NCBI RefSeq assembly: GCF_040581485.1
Contig: NC_090130.1
Span: 16,743,656-16,807,655 of the forward strand
Origin: Linepithema humile
Lineage: Eukaryota; Arthropoda; Insecta; Hymenoptera; Formicidae
Length of the DNA stretch: 64,000 nt
Reading direction: 5' to 3'
Shown: one piece after another, positions 47,591-58,473 of the stretch
Position numbering within the stretch: position 1 is the first letter of the stretch
Layout: the number at the start of each line of letters is the position of its first letter
Position numbers and translations under genes: made by a program
Notes under the pieces: model-generated
The model's input: only the letters and a program-made list of their open reading frames with translations
Databases searched by the model: none
Told to the model about the DNA's origin: nothing

Positions 47591-48464
47591 TACAGGGTGA
47601 GGCAATAACTATTATCACCGTAAATATTTTCGAATCTATAAGGTCCAGAAAAAGATTTGTGTAACTAAAGTTGCATGGTGTGAAGGGGGCTATCATATGG
47701 CGATAATAATTTTAGTCCAGATAGAGATGCTTCAGAGGTATCAAGATCATCTTCATTTATTTAAATGGAATTTAATTTTTTATATATATCGATTTCTTGC
47801 AATATTCGGCATAAAAAGTTAAAGGGGTAAGATGGCCAAAAATTGAATAGTTTACGAGATATTTTATACTTTAATTTGACATAATTTTACATAAACTATA
47901 AAATATCTCGTTAAATATTCATTTTTCAATTATTTTACCTCAACACTTTTACGCACAAAATAATGAGAGGAATCGATTGGTGTAAAAAAACACATAGTTG
48001 TCTTTAAGAAAAAATATGTAGCTGAAATAATATATCATATTTTTGCTTAAAGACAACTATGTGTTTTTGTACACCAATCAATTCTTCTCATTATTTTGTG
48101 CATAAAAGTGTTGAAGTAAAATAATTGAAAAATGAATATTTAACGAGATATTTCATAGTTTATGTAACATTATGTCAAACTAAAGTATAAAATATTTTGT
48201 AAACTATTCAATTTTTGGCCATCTTACCCCTTTAACTTTTTATGCCGAATATTGCAAGAAATCGATATATATAAAAAATTAAATTCCATTTAAATAAATG
48301 AAGATGATCTCTTGATACCTCTGAAGCGTCTCCATCTGGACTAAAATATTACCGCCATATGATAGCCCCCTTTGTACTATGCAACTTTAGTTACACAAAT
48401 CTTCTTCTAGACCTTATAGATTCGAAAATATTTAAGGTGGTAATAGTTATTGCCTCACTCCGTA
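47591..48464. mobile_element. Near-complete palindrome/foldback, 874 bp
   Basis: TACAGGGTGAGGCAATAACT at 47591 is mirrored by TAGTTATTGCCTCACTCCGTA ending 48464. Arms of about 430 bp pair almost throughout, with the turn near 48020-48035. No coding sequence. The inner arm (about 47860-48010) matches the foldback module shared with 18.5, 38.5 and 54.5 kb. Confidence 0.9.
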
Positions 48465-48471
48465 TATATAA

Positions 48472-49420
48472 CAGAGTTGGGAAAGTTATTTTGTAAAAGT
48501 ATCTAGTTAAAGTTACAGTTCTTATCATTGAAAAAACAACTAGTTACAGTTACAAGTTACCGATTCTAAAAAGTAACACGTTACAGTTATAGTTATTCAA
48601 AAAGTAACGAGTCGTTACTTTTCAGTTATTTTTTTGCAATAAATGTGCACTACTATTCTAAATATACGAATCTTACATTTCAAGATTTATTAACTTATTA
48701 TATACTACATAGGTATTTAATTTTATGTTATATTATTTTATATGTAATAAATCACAATTGTTTTAAACTTAAAATAAAAATACATTTAAAATATTAAATT
48801 AATTAATAAATAAATAAAAATAAAATTAATAAATAAAAATAATTTAAAATATATTATTATACACTTAGAATAAAAATTATAGGATTAAGATTTTTTAGTT
48901 TAAAAATTCACGAATTTCACACAAACAGTCGTAACTTTCCGAAAAATCGTAGACTAATTCTTTCAGTTCTTTTTAAAGTCTCAACTTTATGCTTATATAA
49001 TAATCATCTTCAAAGATAATTTATTACTGACAATGAGTAGCAATGCATTCTTTAAATGAGAATTTGTTTATTTCTGTTGAATTTCATAATTAATATCTAT
49101 ACGGTTATCCGTCTATTTATTTAAATATCGAATCTACACTTAATATGACAAATCCTATGACAATTTTGTTCCTTTTCTTATGCATATGTTTATGCGACTA
49201 TGCAAGTTTGTCTGGATAGGCCCTAATTCTTACAATTAATACAACCGTATATAAAATATTAAATTAACTGTTAAATTAGTTACTAGTTACCATAAATATG
49301 TAACTAAGTTAAGTTACAGTTATAGATGAAAAAAAAGGAACGAAGTTAAGTTAGAGTTACCGAAAAAAAATAACTGTAACTGTAACTTCGTTACAAGTAA
49401 CGAGTTACTTCCCAACCCTG
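48472..49420. mobile_element. hAT non-autonomous element (MITE), 949 bp
   Basis: The ends CAGAGTTGGGAAAGTTA and TAACGAGTTACTTCCCAACC-CTG are hAT-like, and the element is flanked by a perfect 8-bp duplication ATATATAA (48464-48471 and 49421-49428). Subterminal zones are crowded with AGTTAC/GTAACT strings, as in many hAT elements. No transposase. The left duplication abuts the end of the foldback at 47591-48464. Confidence 0.92.
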
Positions 49421-49428
49421 ATATATAA

Positions 49429-50130
49429 TATATTGCATGCGCAATTTGCGCTATTGAAAATTATTATTTTGTTACAATAAATAAATAATTGACTAACAAT
49501 TATCTTAGAAGACGGAATTGAGACCAACAATCGATTTTCTATCGATTTGACACATAATAATTGAAAAAAAATTCTTGTTAGATAGGCTAACTTCACAGTA
49601 ATATTTATTTTGTTAGTAATAATTAAATTAACAACGTCAAAATTAGACCAACAATAACCAACAAACGACCAACAATTAGCTGCAATTGTTAAAAGTTGGA
49701 AAAATTAATTTTGGTTAGCTATCTTCACATAGGTGATATAAGTAATGTGTGGTATCATAGTGTAGTGAAATGAAAATGACTTAAAAATATGAAAAGTAAG
49801 TTGGCATAACATATTCGTATATATTTATGTAAAAAATAAAAAATTATATTTTAAAATGACGTAATTATTCTGTTATATCTTTATTGTATAATAATCCAGT
49901 TGCTTATAAGCTATTGTAAGTTGAGCTTAATAATGATAATAAATGCTTATAAATGAAAAATTCAAAATTTAGTGACAAATCTAAATTATACAAATAAGAA
50001 AATGTTGATCCTTTTATTTATCAACAATCAATTGGTTAATTTCTCCTATAAGTTTAATGCTTAAAATCAACTTCAATTTCTTTTCTTTTTTAATTTTAAT
50101 AATTTCTAAATATCTGTGTTTTAGCTATCT
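49429..50130. other. No gene seen
   Basis: AT-rich; several CCAACAA-type strings around 49620-49680, no ORF supported. Confidence 0.4.
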
Positions 50131-50132
50131 GT

Positions 50133-50417
50133 AGAATGTCAAAAGAAATATATTCTATGTATCTTCCAAAAAAGGTTCATCGATAGTGTTTATATATCTT
50201 TAGATATTAATCCATAAAATATTGATGTTAATGTACATCCAACAAAACACGAAGTGCGATTTCTTCATGAAAATGCGATAATTGAAAACATAAAATTTAC
50301 TTTAGATGAAAGACTAGCTGATAACAGTGCATCCAGAACATTTTACTTGCAATCATTTTTAAAATTCTCATTTTTAAAAACGGGAAAAGATGGTTTAGAT
50401 CCAATGAAACAAAGTGA
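50133..50417 (+). pseudogene. MLH1: MLH1 (mismatch repair) pseudogene fragment
   Basis: The reading contains SKEIYSMYLPKK, then after a one-base shift VYISLDINP, a TAA, and NIDVNVHPTKHEVRFLHE. The last is the highly conserved MutL-family motif DVNVHPTK-EVHFLHE of eukaryotic MLH1, followed by an IIENIKFTLDERLADNSASR stretch in the usual place. The parent protein dimerises with PMS-type MutL proteins in DNA mismatch repair. Here only about 90 codons of the end of the N-terminal ATPase module remain, with a frameshift near 50185 and a stop near 50213. No other MLH1 sequence was found nearby. Confidence 0.75.
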
Positions 50418-50426
50418 CGTAGTGAG

Positions 50427-50948
50427 TACAGAATTTCGTGCCATGATTGCGATGCTTTATACGTAGGCCAAACAGAACGACAATTAAAAACGAGAATTCA
50501 GGAGCATCGCTCTGATATAAATAAAAGATCTGGATCTCCGTCTGTCATCTCTTATCACAAATTACAATTCAATCACGAGTTTAATTAGGATCGAGTGGAA
50601 GTTTTGGATAGGGAACCATCATATAATAAGAGACTCATCTTAAAGATGGTCTATATAAAAAGACAAAAGACATCTCTAAACAAGCAAAGCGATACAGAAT
50701 TATTACCGGATCTTATCTATCAGTTCTTAGATTGTTCCCCTCTTTATGAATATTCCTACCTCTACCATCTTTTTTTTCCTACTTTCCCGTCCTTCCCACC
50801 GAATAAACATTTAGTTTCTACATATCGCTGTATTCGTTACTCAAATTTTGTAAAACACGTATCAATCAAAAAGGTCGAACATATTAAACAATTTGGAAGT
50901 TCAGCTACCTTACAGTTTTATCATGACAAGTTACATCGAAATTTATAG
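50427..50948 (+). pseudogene. Penelope-like element GIY-YIG endonuclease fragment
   Basis: One frame with a single TAG (50586, where the family has Trp) reads YRISCHDCDALYVGQT, RQLKTRIQEH, then FNHEF and ILDREP-like EVLDREPSYNKRLILKM. This is the GIY-YIG nuclease module at the C-terminus of Penelope-like retroelement proteins (YVGQT as the YIG motif, then conserved Arg and His). The frame continues to 50948 with less recognisable sequence. The reverse transcriptase is absent. Its start overlaps or touches the end of the MLH1 fragment within about 10 bases. Confidence 0.75.
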
Positions 50949-51002
50949 TAATTACAATGAGGTACGTTCTTTTTTTTAATTTAACAATTCTGTTGGTACA
51001 AG

Positions 51003-51321
51003 GTTGATATTCTTATGGCATACATATGCCTAGGCAAGTCTAACTGATTCTGAAATATCCAAAAATATTGTTGCTTCCAAGATGGTTCTTTGTCTCAGTT
51101 AGGTAACTTTTAACTAATTCAAATTCAACTTAATGCAACGATGATTAATTTTATAGGAGTCAAATTTTTATAAAATTAATCATCGTTGCATTAAGTTGAA
51201 TTTGAATTAGTTAAAAGTTACCTAACTGAGACAAAGAACCATCTTGGAAGCAACAATATTTTTGGATATTTCAGAATCAGTTAGACTTGCCTAGGCATAT
51301 GTATGTCATAAGAATATCAAC
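51003..51321. repeat. Nearly perfect palindrome, 153-bp arms
   Basis: GTTGATATTCTTATG.. at 51003-51155 is mirrored at 51169-51321 with about one small difference (GGCATA versus TGTCAT region), around a 13-base loop. A very young foldback/MITE. Confidence 0.92.
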
Positions 51322-52689
51322 GACTATAGTTTTGCAATTTATTGACTTCTGTTTAAATTTTAATAATTATAAAATATATTCTATCGAAATTATATTTGAC
51401 TAATTCTGTTTATTTATTCAATCTTCACTAATTTAATCACTTTTTATTAATTTTCATTATTTGACATTCACAGTATGGTGCAATAAACGAGCCTCATTTT
51501 ATTTCGACTGTTTGGAACCAACAAAACTGAGAACCATGTATTGCGTCGTTTAACCGAACATACATATTTTTGATTTTTCTTAAGATTATTGCCTCGTCTA
51601 GCACACACAATCCGCGTGTTTTTCGCGAACATAAATTAACCTAAATTAACCCTTCCAGTGTTTTTTTTGGGAGAGATTAACAATTTACAACATTGTGTTG
51701 TAATTTCAAAACATTATTTTTTTTTTTTTTTTTTTTTTTTTTAATTGAAAAATGTATTAAAGTTTAAATCTAGAATTAATTTTAGAAAAATCAGAATTTT
51801 GGTTTTTATTTAAATGTTGTTCAAATAAATTCTAATATTTAGAATTATTATTTTTAAAATTGATTATATAATCGATCATTCTTGATACTTTTTATATTAT
51901 TAAAGTAATATAGAAATTTTATTTTAAATCAAAGTTTATTGAGTTTAATAGGTTGAAGTAAATAGAAATAGATTACAAATAATTTTATTTTTAGAATAAT
52001 TGTGAAAAATAAATGTTCCATTGCGGAACCTTTTATAATATTTAAAAAAGGAATGATATCAAATAAAAAATTTACTTTTTTTAAAAAAAGGTACAAAAAA
52101 GGTATCAAGTATATGCAATTATTAAAAGTGTTATACATATACTTCTATAAAAAAAAAACTGTCGTATATATTTAAACTTTTCAGAAAAAACTGTTGTATA
52201 TTTAAATTTATGTATGAAAAAGCTATTGTACATTTTAAATAAAAAATATCTGTTATATATTCTACTTATAAAAAATATGATATCAGAAAATGGAGCCAAA
52301 TGGAAATAAAAAATTATACATATTACTACAAAAAAAAAATTATTTTATATTTCCTGCGAAACATACATTAACAAAAACTAACACCGATTTTAAAAAATGT
52401 ACAATAAATTAGTTTAAAAGAGAATTTAAATTTAATTAAATTAATAAAAATATATCCAATAAAATTTAATCTGAGTAAAAACATAATGCAAAAAAACTTG
52501 GCGCTGCTACACCAAATAATACTCTAACAATAAGATAGTGTGTGAAAATTGGTTAGGTAATAATGTAATGATTTTTTAATGGTTATACATTTGAACAGTC
52601 GCCCACTCCCCACGAAATATCGAACTATTATTTATACGGTTCTTTAAATAAATACTTTTATTATTATTATTTCGAAATATTTCACATAC
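51322..52689. other. No gene seen; poly-T at 51717-51742
   Basis: AT-rich. CAAAAAAACTTGGCGCTGC near 52490 also occurs inside the MITE at 20.2-20.7 kb. Confidence 0.4.
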
Positions 52690-52860
52690 ACTCCAGAGAC
52701 GCGGTCTCTAGGACGATAGTAATTTAACAAATAACAATAGTTAAAGTTTTAAAAAATCGAGTCCTGAAAAGCCGAAGGCGAGTACGCTGCCTGATGATGC
52801 TCAGCGTTCGCGGAGCTATTATTGCCGGCGTCGCATGTTTTCTTATAAAATGCATATTTT
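52690..52860 (+). repeat. GC-richer patch, possible Penelope terminal remnant
   Basis: GCCTGATGATGCTCAGC (52790) followed by GAGCTATTATTGCCGGCG gives a CTGATGA box and a GCTC/GAGC stem, resembling the core of hammerhead motifs found in Penelope terminal repeats. The GAAA box expected after the stem is absent. The nearby GIY-YIG fragment makes the reading plausible but not proven. Confidence 0.25.
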
Positions 52861-53834
52861 CGCAAATTTTTAATGAATCGATCTGAAAATTTCCAGAAAC
52901 CTTCCTTCAATAGTGAGGAACAAATGTCTCACTGGAGGTTGTTTCAAATTTCAAGTTTCCTCAATACTTTTTATCGGCGAAACTAAAAAAACGTGGTTAC
53001 CGGTTACCGTGGTAACGGTTACCAACTTGCAATTAATTATTATTAAACAATAGGCGATTTTCAGCTTCTTTATTGTTTTGTAGGCATCGCTAGACTATAC
53101 TGCATGCGTATACCAAATTTCAAACAATTTCAACAAAATTTGGCCAAATTACGACAATTTATATCTTAAAATCTTATTGAATTTGGGGATAAAAATTTTT
53201 CAGTTTTTTATTTTTATTATTAAAAATAAGCATCGAACAAAAAAACTACAAATAGAAGAAAGTTCCGTCTCGTCATTCTTTACAAGCATATATTTAAAAA
53301 AAAATTAATTTTGCGACTTTCAAAATTTTCATGCTTTGAGACGTTGGACAATACTTTGACAGGATTTTGAGCGCTGGGCGAGTTCTTTGATCCGAGCCTT
53401 CAATTAAGATCCTGCTTTGGACCTTTGATCTTCCTACTTCAAATTTGTTAATTTAACGTGGGCTGAAATTGTTTTTATATTTTGTCATATAATTTTATTG
53501 ATACGTCAAACTTTATTTATTATAAAAGTTTCCGATTAAGGATCTTATGACAGAAAATGAGCCATTCCAGTGAAAATATTTAAATTGGTTCATCTTATCT
53601 CACATGACAACATTACGTTATCTTATTTTTATTTATCTGTATTAAAATTCCTATTTAAATATAATTTATGAAATATTATCTCCAAATATTTAGAAAAAAA
53701 CTAGCTAAAAAATTAGATCACAAAATCTTTCTTGCAAAATTTGGCGGTTTGTATAAATAAAAAGATCCGTTTTATGCTACTTTTTCCTACATATATCAAA
53801 TAAATAAATTATCAATTCAAAATGAGCAAAATAA
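52861..53834. other. No gene seen
   Basis: No supported ORF or repeat border. Confidence 0.4.
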
Positions 53835-54145
53835 GACAAAAAGAGTCAATGCTTCTTCAAGTCTTATAACTCAAAAAGTTCTTAAAAAACAATAACTTTA
53901 CTATAGCGTTTTAAAAACCTCTCAAAGTTAGCTACAAAAATATGCAATAAAAAATGAGGGTTTTTATTTAAAAATTTTTAAGTGATTTTTACGTGATCTT
54001 AACAACACTATTCAAGGTCACGCTAATATTGCCATGCAATGCGTTACTTAAAACCCTACAATTTCTATTTGAAATATTTTTTTATAAAACTAATATTTTT
54101 CGAGATATTTCAGGATCCCGGTACTTTTTCCGCACCGTGTATAAT
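53835..54145 (-). repeat. Single arm related to the 44.65-46.17 kb element
   Basis: Shares, in the orientation of the right arm of that element, TTATAACTC, the GTTTTTATTTAAAAATTTT block, TTTACGTGATCTTAACAAC, TTCAAGGTCACGCTAATATTG, CGAGATATTTCAGGATCCCG and a CCGTGTA end. The opposite arm is missing. Confidence 0.7.
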
Positions 54146-54163
54146 AATACATAATGTTGGGTA

Positions 54164-54780
54164 TACAGGGTGTCAATTAAGTCCCGGGACGGCTAAATAT
54201 TTTCTTATGTAAGGTATTTTTGAAAAAGGTCAAGGTCATTTCTGAAGTAATTTTCAACGAGGAATTCAACGGTGACCTTCAATTTGACCTTGAGCTTGAC
54301 CTTCAAGGTCATTTCAAGGTTAGGTTAGGTTTTTTAAATAGAAACCCTTATTTTTGATTCCAAAATCTAATAGCTGGTGTCAAGAGCTTTTCAAAACACT
54401 ATAATGAAGTTATTTTTTATTAAGTACTTTTCGAGTTATGAGGCTTGTAAATTACAGTATTTTGACATAAAATACAAAATATCTTGTAAAACATTCAATT
54501 TTTGGGAATCTTACCTTAATACTTTTATGCATAAAATAATGAGACGAATCAATTGGTATAAAGAAAACACATAGTTGCTTTCAAGAAAAAATATGTAGTT
54601 TGCAACATGCAGCCTAACCTAACCTTGAAATGACCTTGAAGGTCAAGCTCAAGGTCAAATTGAAGGTCACCGTTGAATTCCTCGTTGAAAATTACTTCAG
54701 AAATAACCTTGACCTTTTTCAAAAATACCTTACATTAGAAAATATTCAGCCGTCCCGGGACTTAATTGACACCCTGTGTA
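54164..54780. mobile_element. Foldback/MITE with TACAGGGTGTCAATTAAG ends
   Basis: Arms of about 150 bp at 54164-54325 and about 54610-54780 are inverted copies, starting TACAGGGTGTCAATTAAGTC and GTCCCGGGACGG. Each arm contains several TCAAGGTCA half-sites and two TTAGG units. The middle (54333-54600) is the two-module sequence shared with 38333-38570. Similar AT-rich strings ending ATGTTGGGT flank both sides (54141-54162 and about 54780-54805). Confidence 0.88.
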
Positions 54781-55076
54781 ATAATATAATACATAAATGT
54801 TGGGTTTTATTATAATTTTTATTACTTCTTCCTTCTATTGTTATTATTATTACTATTGTTATTATTATTACGACTTCCTAAATAAAATAAAAATAACGGA
54901 TAACTTATCATTTGTAAAATTTTCCATGTTTAAGAATTACAAGTGTTTTGTGAACAAGTGTCTAATAACCAGAAAACGATATATTTTCTTATATGAAATT
55001 TTTATAAAAAGCAATTGCCTATAATATTTATTTTTTTTTAATAAAGGACAAATGGAAAAACATAATAATAAAGATG
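54781..55076. other. No gene seen
   Basis: TTATTATTA-type low complexity at about 54835-54875; remainder AT-rich. Confidence 0.4.
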
Positions 55077-55084
55077 AATATTTG

Positions 55085-55491
55085 CAGTCGCGGATTTAAG
55101 AAAAAAGGTCCAGTCCGCAAACGTTACAAGGAGCCCACTTTTATGTAGGTAGGACCCGTTTTTAATACTTGTTAACGTGTTCGCGTATTTTAACAAATCT
55201 CGATTACGTTGGATCTGATGACTAATGATTAAATTTGCTCCTAAAATTTTTGTCTTTTCCATTTGTAGCTTTTAAAATGTGTCGCCTACTCCAAATGAAA
55301 CCAATCTCAATCAGCCTGAAAATGAAACGTAACAAGTTGATACTTCTCATTGCGTTTATGTTCTTTGATAGAATTAGAAGTACCGTAGTCTATTTCACGA
55401 TTTTACGCGTTACACGTCGCCCCGGGTTACATTAAATGTTAATAAATAATTTTTTTATGGGGGCCCCTTTCGACCGTTAAATCCGCCACTG
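55085..55491. mobile_element. hAT MITE, 407 bp
   Basis: The ends CAGTCGCGGATTTAA and TTAAATCCGCCACTG are flanked by a perfect 8-bp duplication AATATTTG (55077-55084 and 55492-55499). The ORF inside (55235-55435) has no transposase features. Confidence 0.92.
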
Positions 55492-56089
55492 AATATTTGA
55501 ATCATGAAATTAGCGATATTTATTTAGAAGCAGTGCTAAAATCAACTGCACTCGTATTACATTCAGTAAATATAAATTCTCTTGTCAGAAAATTTTTAGG
55601 CACGATTCGATTTCTATAATTTCTTGCTTAATATTTAGCTTTTTCTCAATTGTTATAGACAATTCAACGTATACTATGAGAAAAAGCAAATCATATGCTA
55701 TGGATTTATTTTTATGTCTATTTTTTTAATACTTTCTTATATGGTTATCAATTTTATAACTAATATTTTTTTATTAACAAATGTATTAATTGAGCCGCTC
55801 GGAGGCCAAAATGGCTAACTCCACTTTGTGTAATCTTTTCAATTTTAGTACCAAAGCATGTGATTGGTGCCTAACTTTTTATAAATAAAATAAATTATAA
55901 TTCTATTTATTATCTCAACATAGCCAAAATTTTTCCTAATGAATAATATATAATTTACTTCAGAATCCATTGTGATTAACTCCATTTGATAGTAATTTCT
56001 TTATTTTCAATAAATTTGGTAATTCTTAAAATAGCAAAGAACAATAATATTTATAAACAAAATAATTAATCAGATAGTGATTCTTCAAT

Positions 56090-57170
56090 AATAACAGAGA
56101 ATCACGAAAAAAAATTTTTGGAAATAAACTCAAACCAGAGTAGATGTTTCTTATAGATTTTGGATTACTGAATCCGAATTCGTAAGCCGTTTTGCTTCAT
56201 CACGTCCAGTTTTTTAGATAATCGAGAAAAATTATGAAAAATCTGTAAAAATTGAAAGAAACATTTGAGGAAAAAGCAAAAGTAAATATGACATTAAAAT
56301 GCGGTCGCAGAACTGATTTAAATATCATATCAATATATATGAAGAGGCTTATCGAGCACGCTGGTTGTTAGTGCGAAATTTTTAATGTTTCGTATAGAAA
56401 CTTGATTTGTCTGCATTAAGACATTAAAATGTACACTGATCTCAGATTCGAGATACTGAAGTGTACGAAAAATGCATACATCGATCTCATTATTCGAGAA
56501 TCAGAATGTATGAATTAAAGTAAGGAAGTTATTTGAAAGGAAGGAAGACGAGAGAAAAAATATTAGGGCGCAAGTGGCTGATTTAAATATATTTTGGTAA
56601 ATTAAATAAAATGCAAGAAATAAAAAAAATTTTGCTTTACTAATGTTAGGTATTATAACCCATGTCGTAAAACAAATCGATTTTAGAGTTTTTTGAAATT
56701 TATACTGATCTATTTCGTGCTCAACTCTATGTCTAACTTACCTAACTTATCTTCCAAAAGTAACAATTAAAATCCATTTCTGAAAAGACCTAGTATAACT
56801 CACGTAGATCGCCTGACTGTTTGTTGCACAATGGTAATAATTTACGTCGATTTGTCTTACGACGTGTTAGGCTATAATACCTAACATTAGTAAAGGAAAT
56901 TTTTTTTTATTTTTTGCACTTTATTTAACTTACCAAAATTAATTTAAAGCAGTTCTGCAACCGTATTTTAATGTCATATTTATTTTTGCTCTTTCCTCAA
57001 ATGTTTCTTTCAATTTTAACAGATTTTTCATCATTTTTCTTGATTATCTAAAAAGCTGAACGTCATGAAGCAAAACGACTTACGAATTTGGATTTAGTGA
57101 TCCAAAAGCTATAAGAAACACTTACTCTAGTTTGAGTTTATTTTCAAAAATTTTTTTTGTGGTTCTGTGT
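56090..57170. mobile_element. Foldback element, arms of about 300 bp or more
   Basis: The left arm from 56092 (GAAATAAACTCAAACCAGAG, CGTTTTGCTTCATCACGTCC, TGACATTAAAATGCGGTCGC) is mirrored by the right arm ending near 57170 (same blocks inverted). The arms continue inwards to about 56690 and 56865 (TTACTAATGTTAGGTATTATA on both). A SINE with its own target duplication sits in the left arm. It appears to have inserted into the DUF7869-like gene. Confidence 0.85.
56326..56577 (-). mobile_element. 5'-truncated tRNA-SINE with 13-bp target duplication
   Basis: Flanked by CTGATTTAAATAT at 56313-56325 and 56578-56590. On the minus strand it begins CCACTTGCGCCCTAATATTTTTTCTC, right after where the tRNA-like head ends in the 47-kb copies, and carries the same body (GATCTCAGATTCGAGATAC and TTAGTGCGAAATTTTTAAT on plus). 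The mirrored foldback arm at 56890-57120 lacks it, so the empty site is visible. Confidence 0.85.
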
Positions 57171-57564
57171 AATTGTCAGAAGTATATCGAAAAAAATAAA
57201 AACATTAAAACTGTTTTAAGTTTATTAAAATTAGTTCAAACTACAGAAATAAAAATTAAATTATTTAAAATGAAGTTTTTAGTAAGTAAACATAGTCAGT
57301 TGCCTAATGATTCAGATTTTTCCGTTATCAAGTCACATGCAAAAAAGATTCAAAACATTTTTTCTCTCAACGATTGGTATGAAATAATCAAAACTTGTAA
57401 GAAGAAAGCACCGTTTCATGTGGTTGAAATAACTTATCAAGATTTATCTCAACAAAACGATTAGAGGATGTAACTAATAGAAAAAAAAACAATTACGGGA
57501 TTATTTAGTAAATTGGCTCAAAATGCAATGGATTAAGTTAGAAAGATCGAAACCACATGTTATA

Positions 57565-58473
57565 CGAGGGCCATTCAATAAGTAACGAGACAAATTATTA
57601 TTGCTCAAAAACGGCTGAATTGATCCATATGAAACTTTTAGGACATAAAGTTAGCAACCTTGCGATGACATCTGATCAGCTGTTAAATCATATTTTTGTA
57701 AACATAACCTCAAATTTACTCAGTTAACGATGGCGAGTCCGCTCGAGAATTGCACCGTGGAAGAACAACGTGCCGTGATCAGATTTTTAGTCGCGGAAAG
57801 TGAGAAAAGCAGTAAAATCCACGAAAGAATGTTAAAAGTGTACGGAGAAAATTGTTTGAATCGTTCGAACGTTTACAAATGGGTAGAGCAGTTTCAAAGT
57901 GGCCGTACAAAAATTTCTGACGAGCAACGCAGTGGACGACCGGTCGAAGTTGGGACTTCCTCTCTCGAATCTCGTATTGATGCGTTAATTCGGGACAATA
58001 GGCGTATCACTGTTAAAATGATAAGTGAAAAAGTAAGTGCGAGTGTTGGAACTGTCCATAACATTATTCACAACAAGCTGCAGTACAAGAAAACCTGTGC
58101 GAGATGGGTGCCCAGACAACTGACGGACGCTCACAAAGAAAAACTCAGAAACTGCGGTGGGAGATCCTTCCACATCCCCCCTACAGCCCTGACCTCGCCC
58201 CATCAGATTTCCATTTGTTTGGACCCCTTAAAGAGGGTCTACGAGGGAAACATTTTCAGTCCAACGAAGAGGTCAAAAATCAGGTGCGAAATTGGCTTCG
58301 AGATCAACCCAAAGAATTTTATGCCAAGGGCATTTACAAATTAGCAGAAAAATGGGACAAGTGTATAAGTGTTGCTGGGGACTATGTTGAAAAGTAACCA
58401 AAGTTTTGTACTGATTGAATAAATCATTTTTGAGCAATAATAATTTGTCTCGTTACTTATTGAATGGCCCTCG
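57565..58473 (+). mobile_element. Mariner element with internal deletion, 909 bp
   Basis: Long inverted ends of about 45 bp, starting CGAGGGCCATTCAATAAG (57565) and mirrored to 58473, are flanked by TA (57563, 58474). The two ends are virtually identical. The inside retains the transposase start and end but not the catalytic centre. Confidence 0.93.
57730..58397 (+). pseudogene. Mariner transposase lacking the catalytic centre
   Basis: The N-terminal about 140 residues are open (MASPLENCTVEEQRAVIRFL, helix-turn-helix blocks VYKWVEQFQSGRTKISDEQR and VGTVHNIIHNKL, WVPRQLTDAHKEKLR). Near 58140-58155 the sequence jumps, in another frame, to RWEILPHPPYSPDLAPSDFH and ends ISVAGDYVEK at 58397. The segment holding the first two catalytic Asp residues is missing, so it cannot cut DNA. 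If expressed it would keep only the DNA-binding part. Confidence 0.92.
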
